Positions 8,080-18,192 of a stretch of DNA of 64,000 nt are shown one piece after another. Positions within the stretch are counted from its first letter, which is position 1; each line of letters begins with the position of its first letter. The position numbers and the translations under genes were made by a program. The DNA is from an uncultured Lacinutrix sp. Lineage in GTDB: Bacteria; Bacteroidota; Bacteroidia; Flavobacteriales; Flavobacteriaceae. The notes under the pieces are model-generated. The model was not told the origin of the DNA and made no database searches. It worked only from the letters and a program-made list of their open reading frames with translations. Location of the stretch: contig NZ_CANMSJ010000002.1 in assembly GCF_947500605.1 (NCBI RefSeq), forward strand, positions 124,001 through 188,000, in the 5' to 3' direction.

Positions 8080-11000
8080 TTATTTTTTAACAATTCTTAA
8101 AACTTCTGATGTATCTAAATTCATTTTAATAAAATATACTCCTGAATTTAAATTAGCAAAAGGAACATCTAAAGTATTAGAGTTATTATTTCTATAGTTT
8201 TTATTAATAACCAACTTACCATTTACGTCAAAAACTTGAAGTTTTATCTCTGTCTGCTTAATAGAGTTTGGCAATGTTATTTTAAGATTATCAATAACTG
8301 GATTTGGACTAGCGATAATATTTAACGTATTATCAATAGTTGTTTTAAAAGTACCTTCACAAGCTTTTGCTGTTTTAATTTCTAATGTTCCAGAACCTAA
8401 TAACTCTAACTCAAAAGATGGATTGCTTGTTATTTTAATAACTTCATCGTTAAACAAAACAGTAAACGGTGCTGTACCCCTACTAACCTCTATATCACTA
8501 ACATTAGAACCATCATAATTATTTACAAATTCCAATTCAATAAGATCTGCTGCTTCAATGTTTATCTCGAAACACTGCTCATAAGCTGTTCCATTTACCA
8601 TTACACAAACCGTGTATGAACCTACCTCCATATCTTCAAAGGTGTACGCACTTGATGTAACTTGTTCTGATAAATTTAATCCGTTACCAACAACAGTTGC
8701 TGTATAAGTAACATATGTTTCGTTAACATTTACTACAATCTTACCATTGTTCTCTCCAAGACAGGTTTCTGAAATAGTTTCTAAAGAAATGTTATCTGGA
8801 TTCGTATAACTTGTATCACAAATGTCTCCTATTCCGTTTCCATTAGTATCATTTTGATTTGCATTCGCTACATTTATACAATTATCAATATCATCAAACA
8901 CACCATCACCATCTGTATCTTGACAAACATCTCCAACGCCATCGTTATCTGTATCTAATTGATCAGGATTTGCTGTTGTTGGGCAATTATCAATAACATC
9001 TAAAACACCATCATTATCGGTATCTTGACAAACATCACCTATACCATTTCCATCTATATCTGCCTGATCTGCATTAGGAGTATTTAAACAGTTATCTACA
9101 CCATTATTTACACCATCTCCATCTTCATCACCATTTGCATCTAATTTAAATTCTCCAGAAAAAACACCTCTCCCATAGGTTGCCGCAAAGACCATATTAT
9201 CATCTCTTAAGTCTAAATCTGTAACTTTTACATTAGACATTCCATTAAAAGCTTGATTCCAAATGGGATTAACATCAGAAAAATTATTTGTAAACCAAAC
9301 ACCTAATTCTGTCCCAATAATTACTTCATTTAAGCTTAGTGGATTTTGAAGAATCGCTTTAACAGGCATATCTGGCAAGTCTCCTTCTTTGGCCTGCCAT
9401 GTAGCACCACCATTATTAGTGTACCAAATACTTTGTACACCATAATTATGCATAGTAATAAAAATCTCATTTTCAGATTGTCCAAATTCAATATCTGAAA
9501 TACTTCCTACTATTACATTTGTTAAATCTAATTCTGTCCAAGTTTGAGATGCAGCATCTGCATTTTCAACTTTAAACACATCACCAAGAACCGTACCTAC
9601 CAATAATGTAGAAGAACTTGTAGTATAAGGAGAGACTTCGAAAGCGCTAGGAGAGGTATCCATATCTACAAATGTTAAATTTGTACCTTCTACTGTATTT
9701 TGAGATTTTATTCCAGAATAACGTCTAATTATACTATTCCCTCCTGAAGAATAATTTGAATATAAGATGTCTAAGTTTGAATCTAATGCTTGTGGGTTAA
9801 TAAAATCTCCATTAGAACTTCCTTCATCATTAATAGTAACATTCGTATTATTATTTAAATTTAAAAGATTAACACCTGAGTTATACACATAATTTCTTAT
9901 CATATATCTATCTGTACCATCTTGATCAAAGAAGGTATATGCTCCATCTCCTCCATAAGGTTCTGTAGAAGAGTCTGGTGCATTTGGGTTAGCATCTTGA
10001 AATAATTGCGTTCCATTATCTTGTAAACCTCCTGCAAAGTAATCTCCTGTAAAAGCTGTTGTAGGACCTACCGCGACAGTATAAAATTGAGATGTATTAA
10101 AATCTTTGTTTCTAGAACTTGTTGTAGTTCCAGAATTTCCAGAATAATAAACACCTCCATCGTTACCAAATGCAACTACACTAGAAGATCCATTTGCAAA
10201 TGTCATTGCATGTTGATCAGCATGTACTTCTTGAGATCCAAAACCTCCATACCAATGACTAAATTGAGCCCAAGAACTACCAGCACTTGTAGATCTAAAT
10301 AAATCAATACCTCCTGCATAAACAACTTGATCATCATTTGGATCTACTTCTAACATTAAATCGTAAAATGCTTGACCTCTGGTAAAGTCATTTGCATCAA
10401 TTCCTGTATCCGCATCATTAGGTAAATTTACCGACAAAATTGTAGAAAAACCATCTTCCGTTCTTTCCATAAGCACTGGGTTAGTAGCATCACCTTGAGC
10501 TAAAACAAAGATTTTTTCTGGGTTAGAAGATGACACAGCAATTTGAGTTCTATTACCATTTGGAACTGTTCTTGCTAAAGTAAAGTTTGTTCCATCGGTA
10601 GAGCGAAATATTTTTCCTCCTCCATCTCCAAAAACCCTACTATTAATAGTCGATACCCAAACATTATTATCTGCTCCTATTTCAATATCATTAGGACAAT
10701 GCTTTCTAGAATTATCTGTTAGTGGCATTGCTATTTCATTCCAATTAGCTCCATTATCTATTGATTTATATAACCCATATTCTGGACCTGTTAAAAAAGT
10801 TGTTGATGATCCCGATGAACCACCATAAAAACTATCACCTGCTGCTACATACACCTCAGAAACACCTGCATTATCCCTAACTTTTATATCATTTACAAAT
10901 TGTATTCCAGGCACCAAATTACCTGTAAACGTATCCGTAGAAGGGTTTATTGACCCTGTAACAGTTCCTGCTAATACAGCAGCCTCAATAAGATCACCAT

Positions 11001-12081
11001 CTGCCTTAGATAACATAACAGATGGTATAGTAATTGTTGGATCAGAACCTCCCATTGGAATAGGTTCTCCATCGTTATTATTCATCATTATAACCCCAAT
11101 TGCTCCAGCATCTTCAGCACTTTTCACTTTTACTGTAAAATTACATACACCTCTTCTAATTAAAACTATTTTTCCACTAAGAGCAGTTGGATTTGTTACT
11201 GTGCCACATCCTTGCGGAGAAGTAGATGTGTTTCCTGCAATTGTTACACTTTCTGATTCTATTAATACGATTTCGGCACTTAACACCGTACTAGTTTCTG
11301 TTCCAAAAGCTGTAGTTGGATAAGACGAATAATCTCCTGCAATAGTAGCAGGTGCGTTTATTGTAATATTTGAAGCTGATTCAAAAGTAGTTGGTCCAGT
11401 AATGCCACCAAAAACTTTTGCCCATGTAACTCCTCCATCTACAGATTTCCAAACACCATCTCCATTAACATCTCCACCTACATAAGACTCTCCTGTTCCT
11501 AAATAAAAAATATTTGTATTATTAGGGTCATAAGTAATACAACTTACAGCTAAATTTTCTGGAATATCAACTCTTGTCCATGTTGTATTTGCATCAGAAA
11601 TCTTAGTGTTTTTCCATAAACCACCACTAACTCCTCCGGCAAAAAGAGTCTCATTAGTACTATCGTTAGGATCAAACATGATTGCTCTTGTTCTACCTCC
11701 AACATTATTTGGACCTCTTTCTATCCAACTATTATCTATAGCATCTCCAGGCACTCTTGAAGAAGCTAAAAAAGCATCTCTTTTTGCTATTTGATCTGCT
11801 TTTATTTGTTTTAGATTTTCAGAAGTTGGCCTGCCCAATAAAGGATTCATTGTCAGCTCCCATTCTTGCTCAAAATACTTATTAGGTGTTAATCCAGACG
11901 CTTTTCTTTCTGGTTTAGTTAACTTAAGCGTTTTTGTAAAAGGACTTTTTTCTAAGTTTTCTTTATGAAGTTTTTTAATTGTATCCTGGTGTGTTAATTG
12001 CCTTTCCTCTTTATTAGAAAACGTAAAAAGCGCAGCAAAAACTAGAATACAAGATGTTAGAATAATAATTTTCTTTTTCAT
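8080..12081 (-). CDS. Giant T9SS-exported beta-propeller protein with PA domain and thrombospondin type 3 repeats
   Basis: A 1333-residue exported protein. The order is signal anchor (about 1-22), sortilin/GH74-like propeller blades with recurring GGVTW, NGANW and GGATW (BNR/Asp-box-like) turns, a PA domain inserted at about residues 240-385 (RRGVCNFTVK, AGAIGVIMMNN), more propeller, four calcium-binding thrombospondin type 3 repeats (about 984-1087, DxDxDG...DNC pattern), a short Ig-like region, and a type A T9SS sorting domain with the SPNPVIDN motif. VPS10/sortilin-type propellers in Bacteroidota are often annotated as glycosyl hydrolase-like, but I see no catalytic residues that prove hydrolysis. 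Surface adhesion or protein binding is an equal possibility. Confidence 0.9.
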   Translation of the reverse strand: MKKKIIILTSCILVFAALFTFSNKEERQLTHQDTIKKLHKENLEKSPFTKTLKLTKPERKASGLTPNKYFEQEWELTMNPLLGRPTSENLKQIKADQIAKRDAFLASSRVPGDAIDNSWIERGPNNVGGRTRAIMFDPNDSTNETLFAGGVSGGLWKNTKISDANTTWTRVDIPENLAVSCITYDPNNTNIFYLGTGESYVGGDVNGDGVWKSVDGGVTWAKVFGGITGPTTFESASNITINAPATIAGDYSSYPTTAFGTETSTVLSAEIVLIESESVTIAGNTSTSPQGCGTVTNPTALSGKIVLIRRGVCNFTVKVKSAEDAGAIGVIMMNNNDGEPIPMGGSDPTITIPSVMLSKADGDLIEAAVLAGTVTGSINPSTDTFTGNLVPGIQFVNDIKVRDNAGVSEVYVAAGDSFYGGSSGSSTTFLTGPEYGLYKSIDNGANWNEIAMPLTDNSRKHCPNDIEIGADNNVWVSTINSRVFGDGGGKIFRSTDGTNFTLARTVPNGNRTQIAVSSSNPEKIFVLAQGDATNPVLMERTEDGFSTILSVNLPNDADTGIDANDFTRGQAFYDLMLEVDPNDDQVVYAGGIDLFRSTSAGSSWAQFSHWYGGFGSQEVHADQHAMTFANGSSSVVAFGNDGGVYYSGNSGTTTSSRNKDFNTSQFYTVAVGPTTAFTGDYFAGGLQDNGTQLFQDANPNAPDSSTEPYGGDGAYTFFDQDGTDRYMIRNYVYNSGVNLLNLNNNTNVTINDEGSSNGDFINPQALDSNLDILYSNYSSGGNSIIRRYSGIKSQNTVEGTNLTFVDMDTSPSAFEVSPYTTSSSTLLVGTVLGDVFKVENADAASQTWTELDLTNVIVGSISDIEFGQSENEIFITMHNYGVQSIWYTNNGGATWQAKEGDLPDMPVKAILQNPLSLNEVIIGTELGVWFTNNFSDVNPIWNQAFNGMSNVKVTDLDLRDDNMVFAATYGRGVFSGEFKLDANGDEDGDGVNNGVDNCLNTPNADQADIDGNGIGDVCQDTDNDGVLDVIDNCPTTANPDQLDTDNDGVGDVCQDTDGDGVFDDIDNCINVANANQNDTNGNGIGDICDTSYTNPDNISLETISETCLGENNGKIVVNVNETYVTYTATVVGNGLNLSEQVTSSAYTFEDMEVGSYTVCVMVNGTAYEQCFEINIEAADLIELEFVNNYDGSNVSDIEVSRGTAPFTVLFNDEVIKITSNPSFELELLGSGTLEIKTAKACEGTFKTTIDNTLNIIASPNPVIDNLKITLPNSIKQTEIKLQVFDVNGKLVINKNYRNNNSNTLDVPFANLNSGVYFIKMNLDTSEVLRIVKK

Positions 12082-12163
12082 GTTATTTTTTTAAGTTTTT
12101 AAAAGTACTTGATTTTATTATTTTTATAATAGTATTATTGTTAAATTTTTATTGATTATCCCG

Positions 12164-13504
12164 TTAAATACTAAATCCCTTTATTTTTCTGTATTGAATA
12201 ATTGCTTGGCTATCGCTTAACAATGATATATAATGACAAACACTTAAAAGTCTTTCATATAAACTTTCTTGATCTGTATTTATCGTTTTAGGTAAACCTT
12301 TAAGAATTAACTTATCGTAATTAGACGCTGTATTATCAAAACAATTATTTACCGCACTTGTGTATGTTTCAAGCAAAGTACTTAACACTCCATAACCAGC
12401 AATTTCCTTATCTACAACCTCTGTAGATTGGTATATTCTCTCAACACTTAACTTAATGATGTCATTAATTTGAGCTTCGTATTTGCTTTTATCTAATAAC
12501 CCATCACTAAACGTTCCTGCTAAAATGGCTTCTTCATTTTTCATAAACATATCAATAGCTTCTTCAATTAATGCTCCAATTGCTAAAGCTCTTAAATAGC
12601 TAATACGGTCTTCGGTATTAGAAAGCGTGTGATATTTTTCTGTTTTAATTTTATCTCTAACCAAGTTTATTAGATACTCTAAAGCAAAAGCTTCTGGTAT
12701 TAATCCTAAATTAATACCATCTTCAAAATCTATAATCGTGTAACAAATATCGTCTGCTGCCTCTACTAAAAAAGCTAAAGGATGCCTAGCGTAACTAATA
12801 TCTTTTTCACTTCTCTTTTCTAATCCTAATTCTTCTGCAACATCTATAAATGCTTCTTTTTCATTCTGAAAAAATCCATACTTCTTATCTGCAATATGCT
12901 TGGTTGGTTTTTTAGGTAACGACTCTTTTGGATATTTTGTAAAAGCACCTAATGTTGCATAACTTAATCTTAAACCTCCTTCTCTACCTACTCGACTTTG
13001 AGTAACAATTTTAAACCCGTTAGCATTACCTTCAAAATCACATAAGTCTTGGTATTCTTTTTCACTTAACTTATCCTTATGCTCTTTTCCTTTTCCAGAC
13101 TTAAAGAATTCACCAATCGCTTTTTCTCCAGAATGACCAAAAGGAGGATTACCAATATCATGTGCTAGAGCTGCTGCTGCTACAATAGCTCCAAAATCAT
13201 GCGCTTGGTATCCATGAGTACTTTGTAAATGTGGATGCTTTTCTAATATCTTCTGTCCAACACGTCTTCCCAAAGAACGACCAACAACACTAACCTCCAA
13301 ACTATGCGTTAAACGCGTGTGCACAAAATCGGTTTTCGATAATGGAATAACCTGAGTTTTATCCTGAAGACTTCTAAATTCTGAAGAAAAAATAATACGA
13401 TCGTAATCGACCTCAAAACCTAAACGTGTTTCATCTTGTTCTTTACGTAATCTTTTGTTTGTGTCGCCAAAACGTTTTAACGATAGTAGTTGCTCCCAGT
13501 TCAT
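12164..13504 (-). CDS. dgt: Deoxyguanosinetriphosphate triphosphohydrolase (HD domain)
   Basis: HD-superfamily enzyme that cleaves dGTP (or other dNTPs) to deoxynucleoside and triphosphate, adjusting dNTP pools. The metal-binding set is visible: an RLTHSLEV histidine, LAHDIGNPPFGHSGE (the HD motif with its conserved follow-on), and a later EAADDICYTIIDFED aspartate. At 446 residues it belongs to the shorter dGTPase-like group rather than E. coli Dgt (about 505 residues), so its true dNTP preference is uncertain. It is separated by 82 bp from the T9SS gene downstream and is divergent from the TonB receptor. Confidence 0.92.
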   Translation of the reverse strand: MNWEQLLSLKRFGDTNKRLRKEQDETRLGFEVDYDRIIFSSEFRSLQDKTQVIPLSKTDFVHTRLTHSLEVSVVGRSLGRRVGQKILEKHPHLQSTHGYQAHDFGAIVAAAALAHDIGNPPFGHSGEKAIGEFFKSGKGKEHKDKLSEKEYQDLCDFEGNANGFKIVTQSRVGREGGLRLSYATLGAFTKYPKESLPKKPTKHIADKKYGFFQNEKEAFIDVAEELGLEKRSEKDISYARHPLAFLVEAADDICYTIIDFEDGINLGLIPEAFALEYLINLVRDKIKTEKYHTLSNTEDRISYLRALAIGALIEEAIDMFMKNEEAILAGTFSDGLLDKSKYEAQINDIIKLSVERIYQSTEVVDKEIAGYGVLSTLLETYTSAVNNCFDNTASNYDKLILKGLPKTINTDQESLYERLLSVCHYISLLSDSQAIIQYRKIKGFSI

Positions 13505-13585
13505 ATTAAGATATTAAGTGGATGCAAGATATAAATTTCAATGTTAAATTAAGGTTTCCTAATTACAAAAAGACAACTTCTTTGA

Positions 13586-13662
13586 TAACATTAAACTAAC
13601 GTTTTGATGAAAAAGGTTTAACCTGTAGTTAACCTTGACTTTACATGTTGATGGTTTCTTTG
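13586..13662 (+). promoter_or_regulatory. 11-bp-phased repeat array and -7 box: putative Pho-type promoter of the TonB receptor
   Basis: Heptads occur at exact 11-bp spacing: TAACATT 13586, TAACGTT 13597, a degenerate unit at 13608, TAACCTG 13619, TAACCTT 13630 and TTACATG 13641. A 7-bp gap and a -7-like box, TTTCTTTG, follow at 13655-13662. Heptads with 4-bp spacers are the layout of PhoB boxes. The box lies downstream of the alternative ATG at 13645, which supports the start codon at 13684. Confidence 0.55.
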
Positions 13663-13683
13663 CAGCAGAAATTAAACTATAAA

Positions 13684-16509
13684 ATGAAACAATTTTTACT
13701 TACCATCACCTTACTAACATCATTACTTACTTTTTCCCAGAACAGTGCTTCAATTTCAGGAAAAGTATTAGACCAAGAGTTTAACAACGAACCGCTACCT
13801 TTTGCAAACGTTTTAATTAAAGGAACTGATAAAGGAACGTCTTCAGATTTTGATGGACTTTATAAAATTGAAAATTTAGACGCAGGTTCTTATATTATTG
13901 AATTTAGTTTTATTGGTTACGAAACACAAAACATCCCTTTTCAAGTAAAAACTAACGAAAGTAAAGTTTTAGACATTACTTTAAAAGCAAGTGCTGCTGC
14001 TCTAGACGAGGTTGTATTACAAACCACTACAAAACGTGAAAGTGAAACCGCTTTACTTTTAGACCAAAAGAAAGCAGTAGACATTAAACAAAGTATTGGA
14101 GCAGACGAATTATCTAGAAAAGGTGTTAGCGATGCTGCTGGTGCAGTTGCTAAAATCTCTGGTGTATCTAAACAAGAAGGATCAAGTAATGTTTATGTAC
14201 GTGGCCTTGGTGACAGATACTTAAACACTACTATGAATGGCCTATCATTGCCATCTAACGATGTTAATAAAAAGAACATCGACTTAAATTTATTTTCTTC
14301 AGACGTTATACAAAACGTATCTATAAGCAAAGCATACTCTTCTAGATTCTATGGCGATTTTTCTGCGGGAAACATAGATATAACTTCAAAAGAACATAAA
14401 GGTAATTTATCTTTTAATGTATCGACTGGCTCTGGCTTTAACACAAACGCAATAGATAAAAACTTTGTAAGAAGCGAAGGCACTGGATATTTTGGTTACT
14501 ATGGTAGATACGAGCATAATCCTTTTGCTATTATTTTATCTCATGGTATCGATCCAGAAAATGTAAGCTCACCTATAAACATTAACTACGGAGCATCTAT
14601 AGGCAACACGTTTGAGTTTAATGAAGAGTCTCGTTTAAGTGTTTTTGCTACTGCTTCTTTCGAAAACAATTACGAGTACAGATTTGGTAAAGCTGTAGAT
14701 TTTTCGACTGTAGAAAAAAAGCGTTTTGATGCAGCCGAAGAATACGAATATAGCACAACGACAACGGCTATGGCAAATTTAAACTATAGAATAAATAGTG
14801 ATAATAGTTTAAAATTCAACTCTGTTTTTATTAATAGCTCTTCAGACGAAGTTGGTTATTACGGTATTGATGGTAAAGGAAAAAACAGAGATGCAATTCT
14901 TAACACAGACGAAGGTTTTTACCAAATGAATGTACAATTCGATCAAACTAGAATGTTTGTAAACCAATTATTAGGAAATCATAAATCTGGAAAATACGAA
15001 TTAGATTGGGGATTCGGATACAATAAGGTATACGCAAACCAACCAGATAGAAAACGTATAAGTTTAGAAAACTATCACCTTGCTTTTGATAATGATCCTA
15101 CTACAAACCCAAGTTTTTATAGCAATGTAGATTTCGATAATCAACGTTATTTTCAAAACATTGAAGACGATGAGTACAATAGCAAACTTAACTTAGCCTA
15201 CGAAGCTAATGAGAACCTGAAATTAAATTTTGGTTACAACGGAAGATACAAAACAAGACAATTTGATAACATCCGTTATGGTTACGACATCCAAGATAAT
15301 GGCTATGCAGTAACAGATGTAAATAATTTTGATAGCTTCTTTACCTTATCAAACATTAGTTTTGATAGCAACACAACAGGATACGATACTTCAGTAATAA
15401 ACGGAATTCCTGTAAGTACAACAGATCCAAACCAAACTTTAGGAAACACTAACTTACCTGGTTTACCAGAAAACACTTACTCTGGTAAATTAAGTATTGC
15501 TGCTGGTTATGCAGATGCTGAAATTAAAGCTGGCGAAAAATGGCTATTTGTTCCTGGTGTTAGATTAGAGTCTTTCGACCAGTCTATTAAATACGATGTT
15601 ATTAATTTAGGTAATCAAGGAAACAGCGAGCGCTCGTTTAAAGAGACTTTTATTCTTCCTACTTTAAATGTAAAATATGCTTTAAACGAAGATCAAAACC
15701 TACGTTTCTCTGCAAGTCAAACAGTTTCTGTTCCAGAATTTAAAGAAGTTGCTCCTTTTGTATACGAAGATGTATCTACAAGAATTGGTGGTAACCCAGA
15801 TGTTTTAGGGTATTCTAAAATTTTAAATGTCGATTTAAAATACGAATGGTTCTTTAGCAGAAGTGAAATCTTCTCTGTAGGTGCTTTTACGAAACAAATT
15901 AACGATCCAATTAACTTAGTTGTAGTTGGTGATGCCACTGGAACACAACGTTATGTTAGAACTGGAGAAAAAGCTAACGTATATGGTGTTGAAGTAGAAT
16001 TAAGAAAAAACATTTTAGTAGATAACGAAGACAACACAAGCTTATCTTTTGGTATTAATGCTACTTACATGAAAACTAAGCAAGATTTATATCCAACAAT
16101 AGATGAAACTTTCGATTTAGCTTTCAATAAAACTGAAGACGAATTACAAGGTGCTTCTCCATTAATATTAAATGCAGACATAAGCTACTCGCCAACTTTT
16201 AAAAACTACAAACCAATAGCTAACCTAGTATTCTCTTATTTCTCTGACAGAATTGATGCTTTAGGATCTGGAGATTTAGGAAACATTGTAGAAAAAGGTG
16301 TTCCTACTTTAGATTTTATTTGGAAAAACACCATAAACAAAGATTTTGAAATCAACTTTAGTGCTAAAAACATATTAGATCCTTCTATACAATATGTAAG
16401 AGAAGATGCCAGAGCTGGTGACATATTTGTGACTTCGGCAAACGGAAAAGGTATTACAGATTACAAACGTGGATTAAACATAAACCTTCAACTTAAATAT
16501 AAATTTTAA
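13684..16509 (+). CDS. TonB-dependent outer-membrane receptor with CarboxypepD_reg-like domain
   Basis: Outer-membrane active transporter, 941 residues from the ATG at 13684. Signal peptide (about 1-18, ending in TFSQN), a carboxypeptidase-regulatory-like beta-sandwich (about 20-105), a plug domain with VYVRGLGDRYLNTTMNG, then a 22-strand-type barrel ending in the aromatic LQLKYKF terminus. I reject the ATG at 13645 because the probable promoter box lies inside it. The beta-helix lipoprotein 38 bp downstream is probably in the same operon. The Pho-like repeat array and phosphate genes nearby suggest uptake of a phosphorus compound; the substrate itself cannot be read from the sequence. Confidence 0.92.
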   Translation: MKQFLLTITLLTSLLTFSQNSASISGKVLDQEFNNEPLPFANVLIKGTDKGTSSDFDGLYKIENLDAGSYIIEFSFIGYETQNIPFQVKTNESKVLDITLKASAAALDEVVLQTTTKRESETALLLDQKKAVDIKQSIGADELSRKGVSDAAGAVAKISGVSKQEGSSNVYVRGLGDRYLNTTMNGLSLPSNDVNKKNIDLNLFSSDVIQNVSISKAYSSRFYGDFSAGNIDITSKEHKGNLSFNVSTGSGFNTNAIDKNFVRSEGTGYFGYYGRYEHNPFAIILSHGIDPENVSSPININYGASIGNTFEFNEESRLSVFATASFENNYEYRFGKAVDFSTVEKKRFDAAEEYEYSTTTTAMANLNYRINSDNSLKFNSVFINSSSDEVGYYGIDGKGKNRDAILNTDEGFYQMNVQFDQTRMFVNQLLGNHKSGKYELDWGFGYNKVYANQPDRKRISLENYHLAFDNDPTTNPSFYSNVDFDNQRYFQNIEDDEYNSKLNLAYEANENLKLNFGYNGRYKTRQFDNIRYGYDIQDNGYAVTDVNNFDSFFTLSNISFDSNTTGYDTSVINGIPVSTTDPNQTLGNTNLPGLPENTYSGKLSIAAGYADAEIKAGEKWLFVPGVRLESFDQSIKYDVINLGNQGNSERSFKETFILPTLNVKYALNEDQNLRFSASQTVSVPEFKEVAPFVYEDVSTRIGGNPDVLGYSKILNVDLKYEWFFSRSEIFSVGAFTKQINDPINLVVVGDATGTQRYVRTGEKANVYGVEVELRKNILVDNEDNTSLSFGINATYMKTKQDLYPTIDETFDLAFNKTEDELQGASPLILNADISYSPTFKNYKPIANLVFSYFSDRIDALGSGDLGNIVEKGVPTLDFIWKNTINKDFEINFSAKNILDPSIQYVREDARAGDIFVTSANGKGITDYKRGLNINLQLKYKF

Positions 16510-16547
16510 CTACAACTCTTAATTAAAAACAAATTAAAAAAAACACG

Positions 16548-17714
16548 ATGAAAAAACAACTAATTTTAGGCTTAGCAATATTAGCTTCGGTATTTTCTTG
16601 CACAACTGATGATACTTCTGACATTGTAATAAACTCTACAACAAATAACACTACTGGTGGTGGAACTGAAACTGATCCATCAACAATTTTCTTATCTGGT
16701 ACTTATACTGAAGATTTAACACTTGACGCTAACAACACATACAAAATCAATGGTTCTTTAATTATGGCAAGCGGAACAACATTAACTATTCCTCCTTGTA
16801 TGACTATTGAAGCTTTATCTTCTGGTGCAGATGTTTATGTTGCCATTTCTCAAGGTGCTAAAATTATAGCAAACGGCACAGCAAGTTGTCCAATTGTATT
16901 TACTTCAGATTCATCTAATCCATTAGCTGGAGATTGGGGAGGATTAATTTTATTAGGAAAAGCGCCAATAAACTCTGTAACAGGAACAGCTACTGCAACT
17001 TCAGAAATTGCTAGTTTACCTTACGGTGGAAATACTGCAAATGATAATTCTGGTTCTTTAAGCTATGTAAGAGTTGAATATTCTGGTGGTGCAGCAGATG
17101 GACAATCTGAAAACAACGGATTTTCATTCTACGGTGTAGGAAATGGTACAACTGTAAACCACATTCAAGCTATCGAAGGAAAAGATGATGGTATTGAGTT
17201 TTTTGGAGGTACAGTAAATGCTAGTTATATCTCTGTTGTAAATGCTGAAGATGACTCGGTAGATTGGACAGAAGGTTTTTCTGGAACATTAACAGATGTT
17301 TACATTTCTAATAGAGCTACAGACGATAAAGCAATTGAAGCAGATGGTTACAATACAGACTTTAGTAATGCTACCGGTATTTTCTCTAAGCCAACATTAA
17401 ACAATGTAACTATTGTTGGTGAAGGTTCTGCAAATTCTTCGGAAGCGGTAAGATTAAGAGCAGGTACTCAAGGTATCTTTTCTAACATTCATATTACTGG
17501 TTACGCTGAAGGTTTTGATTTAGATGATTTAGATACAGGAAATGGTGTAGTAAGCGACGATTTACAAGTTACTGGAGTTACTTTTGTTGATGTTACATTA
17601 AACATGAAAAACGATACAACTGTTACTTTTACAATTGCAGATTTTTACACAAATGAAGGTACTGCAACTGGAACAGATTATGCTACTTGGGGAGCAAACT
17701 GGACTGTTCAATAA
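16548..17714 (+). CDS. Outer-membrane-anchored beta-helix lipoprotein, partner of the TonB receptor
   Basis: A 388-residue lipoprotein with a lipobox (FSC, Cys18) and a Thr/Asn/Gly-rich linker (about 20-45). The rest has the short repeating strands and turns of a right-handed parallel beta-helix (LTIPPCMTIEA, SLSYVRVEYSGG, VNHIQAIEGKDDG, LNNVTIVGEG). It follows the receptor by 38 bp and is followed by a strong terminator, so the two form a transcription unit. Such receptor-lipoprotein pairs often bind substrate at the surface, but no named family is recognised and the ligand is unknown. Confidence 0.85.
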   Translation: MKKQLILGLAILASVFSCTTDDTSDIVINSTTNNTTGGGTETDPSTIFLSGTYTEDLTLDANNTYKINGSLIMASGTTLTIPPCMTIEALSSGADVYVAISQGAKIIANGTASCPIVFTSDSSNPLAGDWGGLILLGKAPINSVTGTATATSEIASLPYGGNTANDNSGSLSYVRVEYSGGAADGQSENNGFSFYGVGNGTTVNHIQAIEGKDDGIEFFGGTVNASYISVVNAEDDSVDWTEGFSGTLTDVYISNRATDDKAIEADGYNTDFSNATGIFSKPTLNNVTIVGEGSANSSEAVRLRAGTQGIFSNIHITGYAEGFDLDDLDTGNGVVSDDLQVTGVTFVDVTLNMKNDTTVTFTIADFYTNEGTATGTDYATWGANWTVQ

Positions 17715-17735
17715 TAGACAATAATTTTACAAAAT

Positions 17736-17770
17736 AAAAAAAGCATCTTCAAATTGAAGATGCTTTTTTT
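17736..17770. terminator. Bidirectional terminator
   Basis: A 15-bp stem (AAAAAAAGCATCTTC / GAAGATGCTTTTTTT) with a 5-nt loop lies between the convergent beta-helix lipoprotein (stop 17714) and YwqK-like gene (stop 17791). It has T runs on both strands. Confidence 0.9.
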
Positions 17771-17790
17771 ATTTTTTTAATTTCAATAAT

Positions 17791-18150
17791 TTAATTGCTA
17801 TCAGCAACAGAAGCTTTTACTTTCCATTCGCTAACACTTGCAATAGCATTATTGCTATAATCTACTTCTTTTAAAGTAGCATCTTTCCAGATTAACCACT
17901 TGCCGACTTTTTTACCATTATCATAATTTGCAGAAACTTGTTTCTTGCCTTGTGCGTCATAACTAAGCCACTCTCCTTGTAATTTACCATCTGCAGTATA
18001 AGCACCTGTTTGGCTTACAACTCCATTGTCATGATAATAAACAACTTCAATTAAATTAGTGTCTTTATTAAGTTTTAAATCTCGCTTATCTTGAGCGAAA
18101 CTTACCGCAGCAATTAAAAAGGCAATTGAAAATAAAATTGATTTCTTCAT
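17791..18150 (-). CDS. Secreted YwqK/MORN-repeat-like protein
   Basis: A 119-residue protein with a signal peptide (about 1-19, ending in VSFAQ) and three repeats of the MORN/YwqK kind: YYHDNGVVSQTGAY, GEWLSYDAQGKKQVSANY and VGKWLIWKDATLKEVDY. I chose the ATG at 18150, which begins the signal peptide and leaves the perfect -7 box at 18176-18183 upstream. An in-frame start at 18198 would place that box inside the gene. YwqK relatives are sometimes called antitoxins, but nothing here supports a toxin partner. Its position in the phosphate block suggests co-regulation, although the nearby repeat array points the opposite way. Confidence 0.8.
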   Translation of the reverse strand: MKKSILFSIAFLIAAVSFAQDKRDLKLNKDTNLIEVVYYHDNGVVSQTGAYTADGKLQGEWLSYDAQGKKQVSANYDNGKKVGKWLIWKDATLKEVDYSNNAIASVSEWKVKASVADSN

Positions 18151-18175
18151 AATTATGGGTTTTAATATTATATTC

Positions 18176-18183
18176 CAAAGATA
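18176..18183 (-). promoter_or_regulatory. -7 promoter element of the YwqK-like gene
   Basis: TATCTTTG on the minus strand is a perfect TAnnTTTG match, 26 bp upstream of the chosen start codon. Confidence 0.6.
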
Positions 18184-18192
18184 AGCAATACA

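Noticed and set aside
17791-18150. YwqK-like protein as the antitoxin of a toxin-antitoxin pair
   Set aside because: It has a signal peptide and no neighbouring toxin-like gene.
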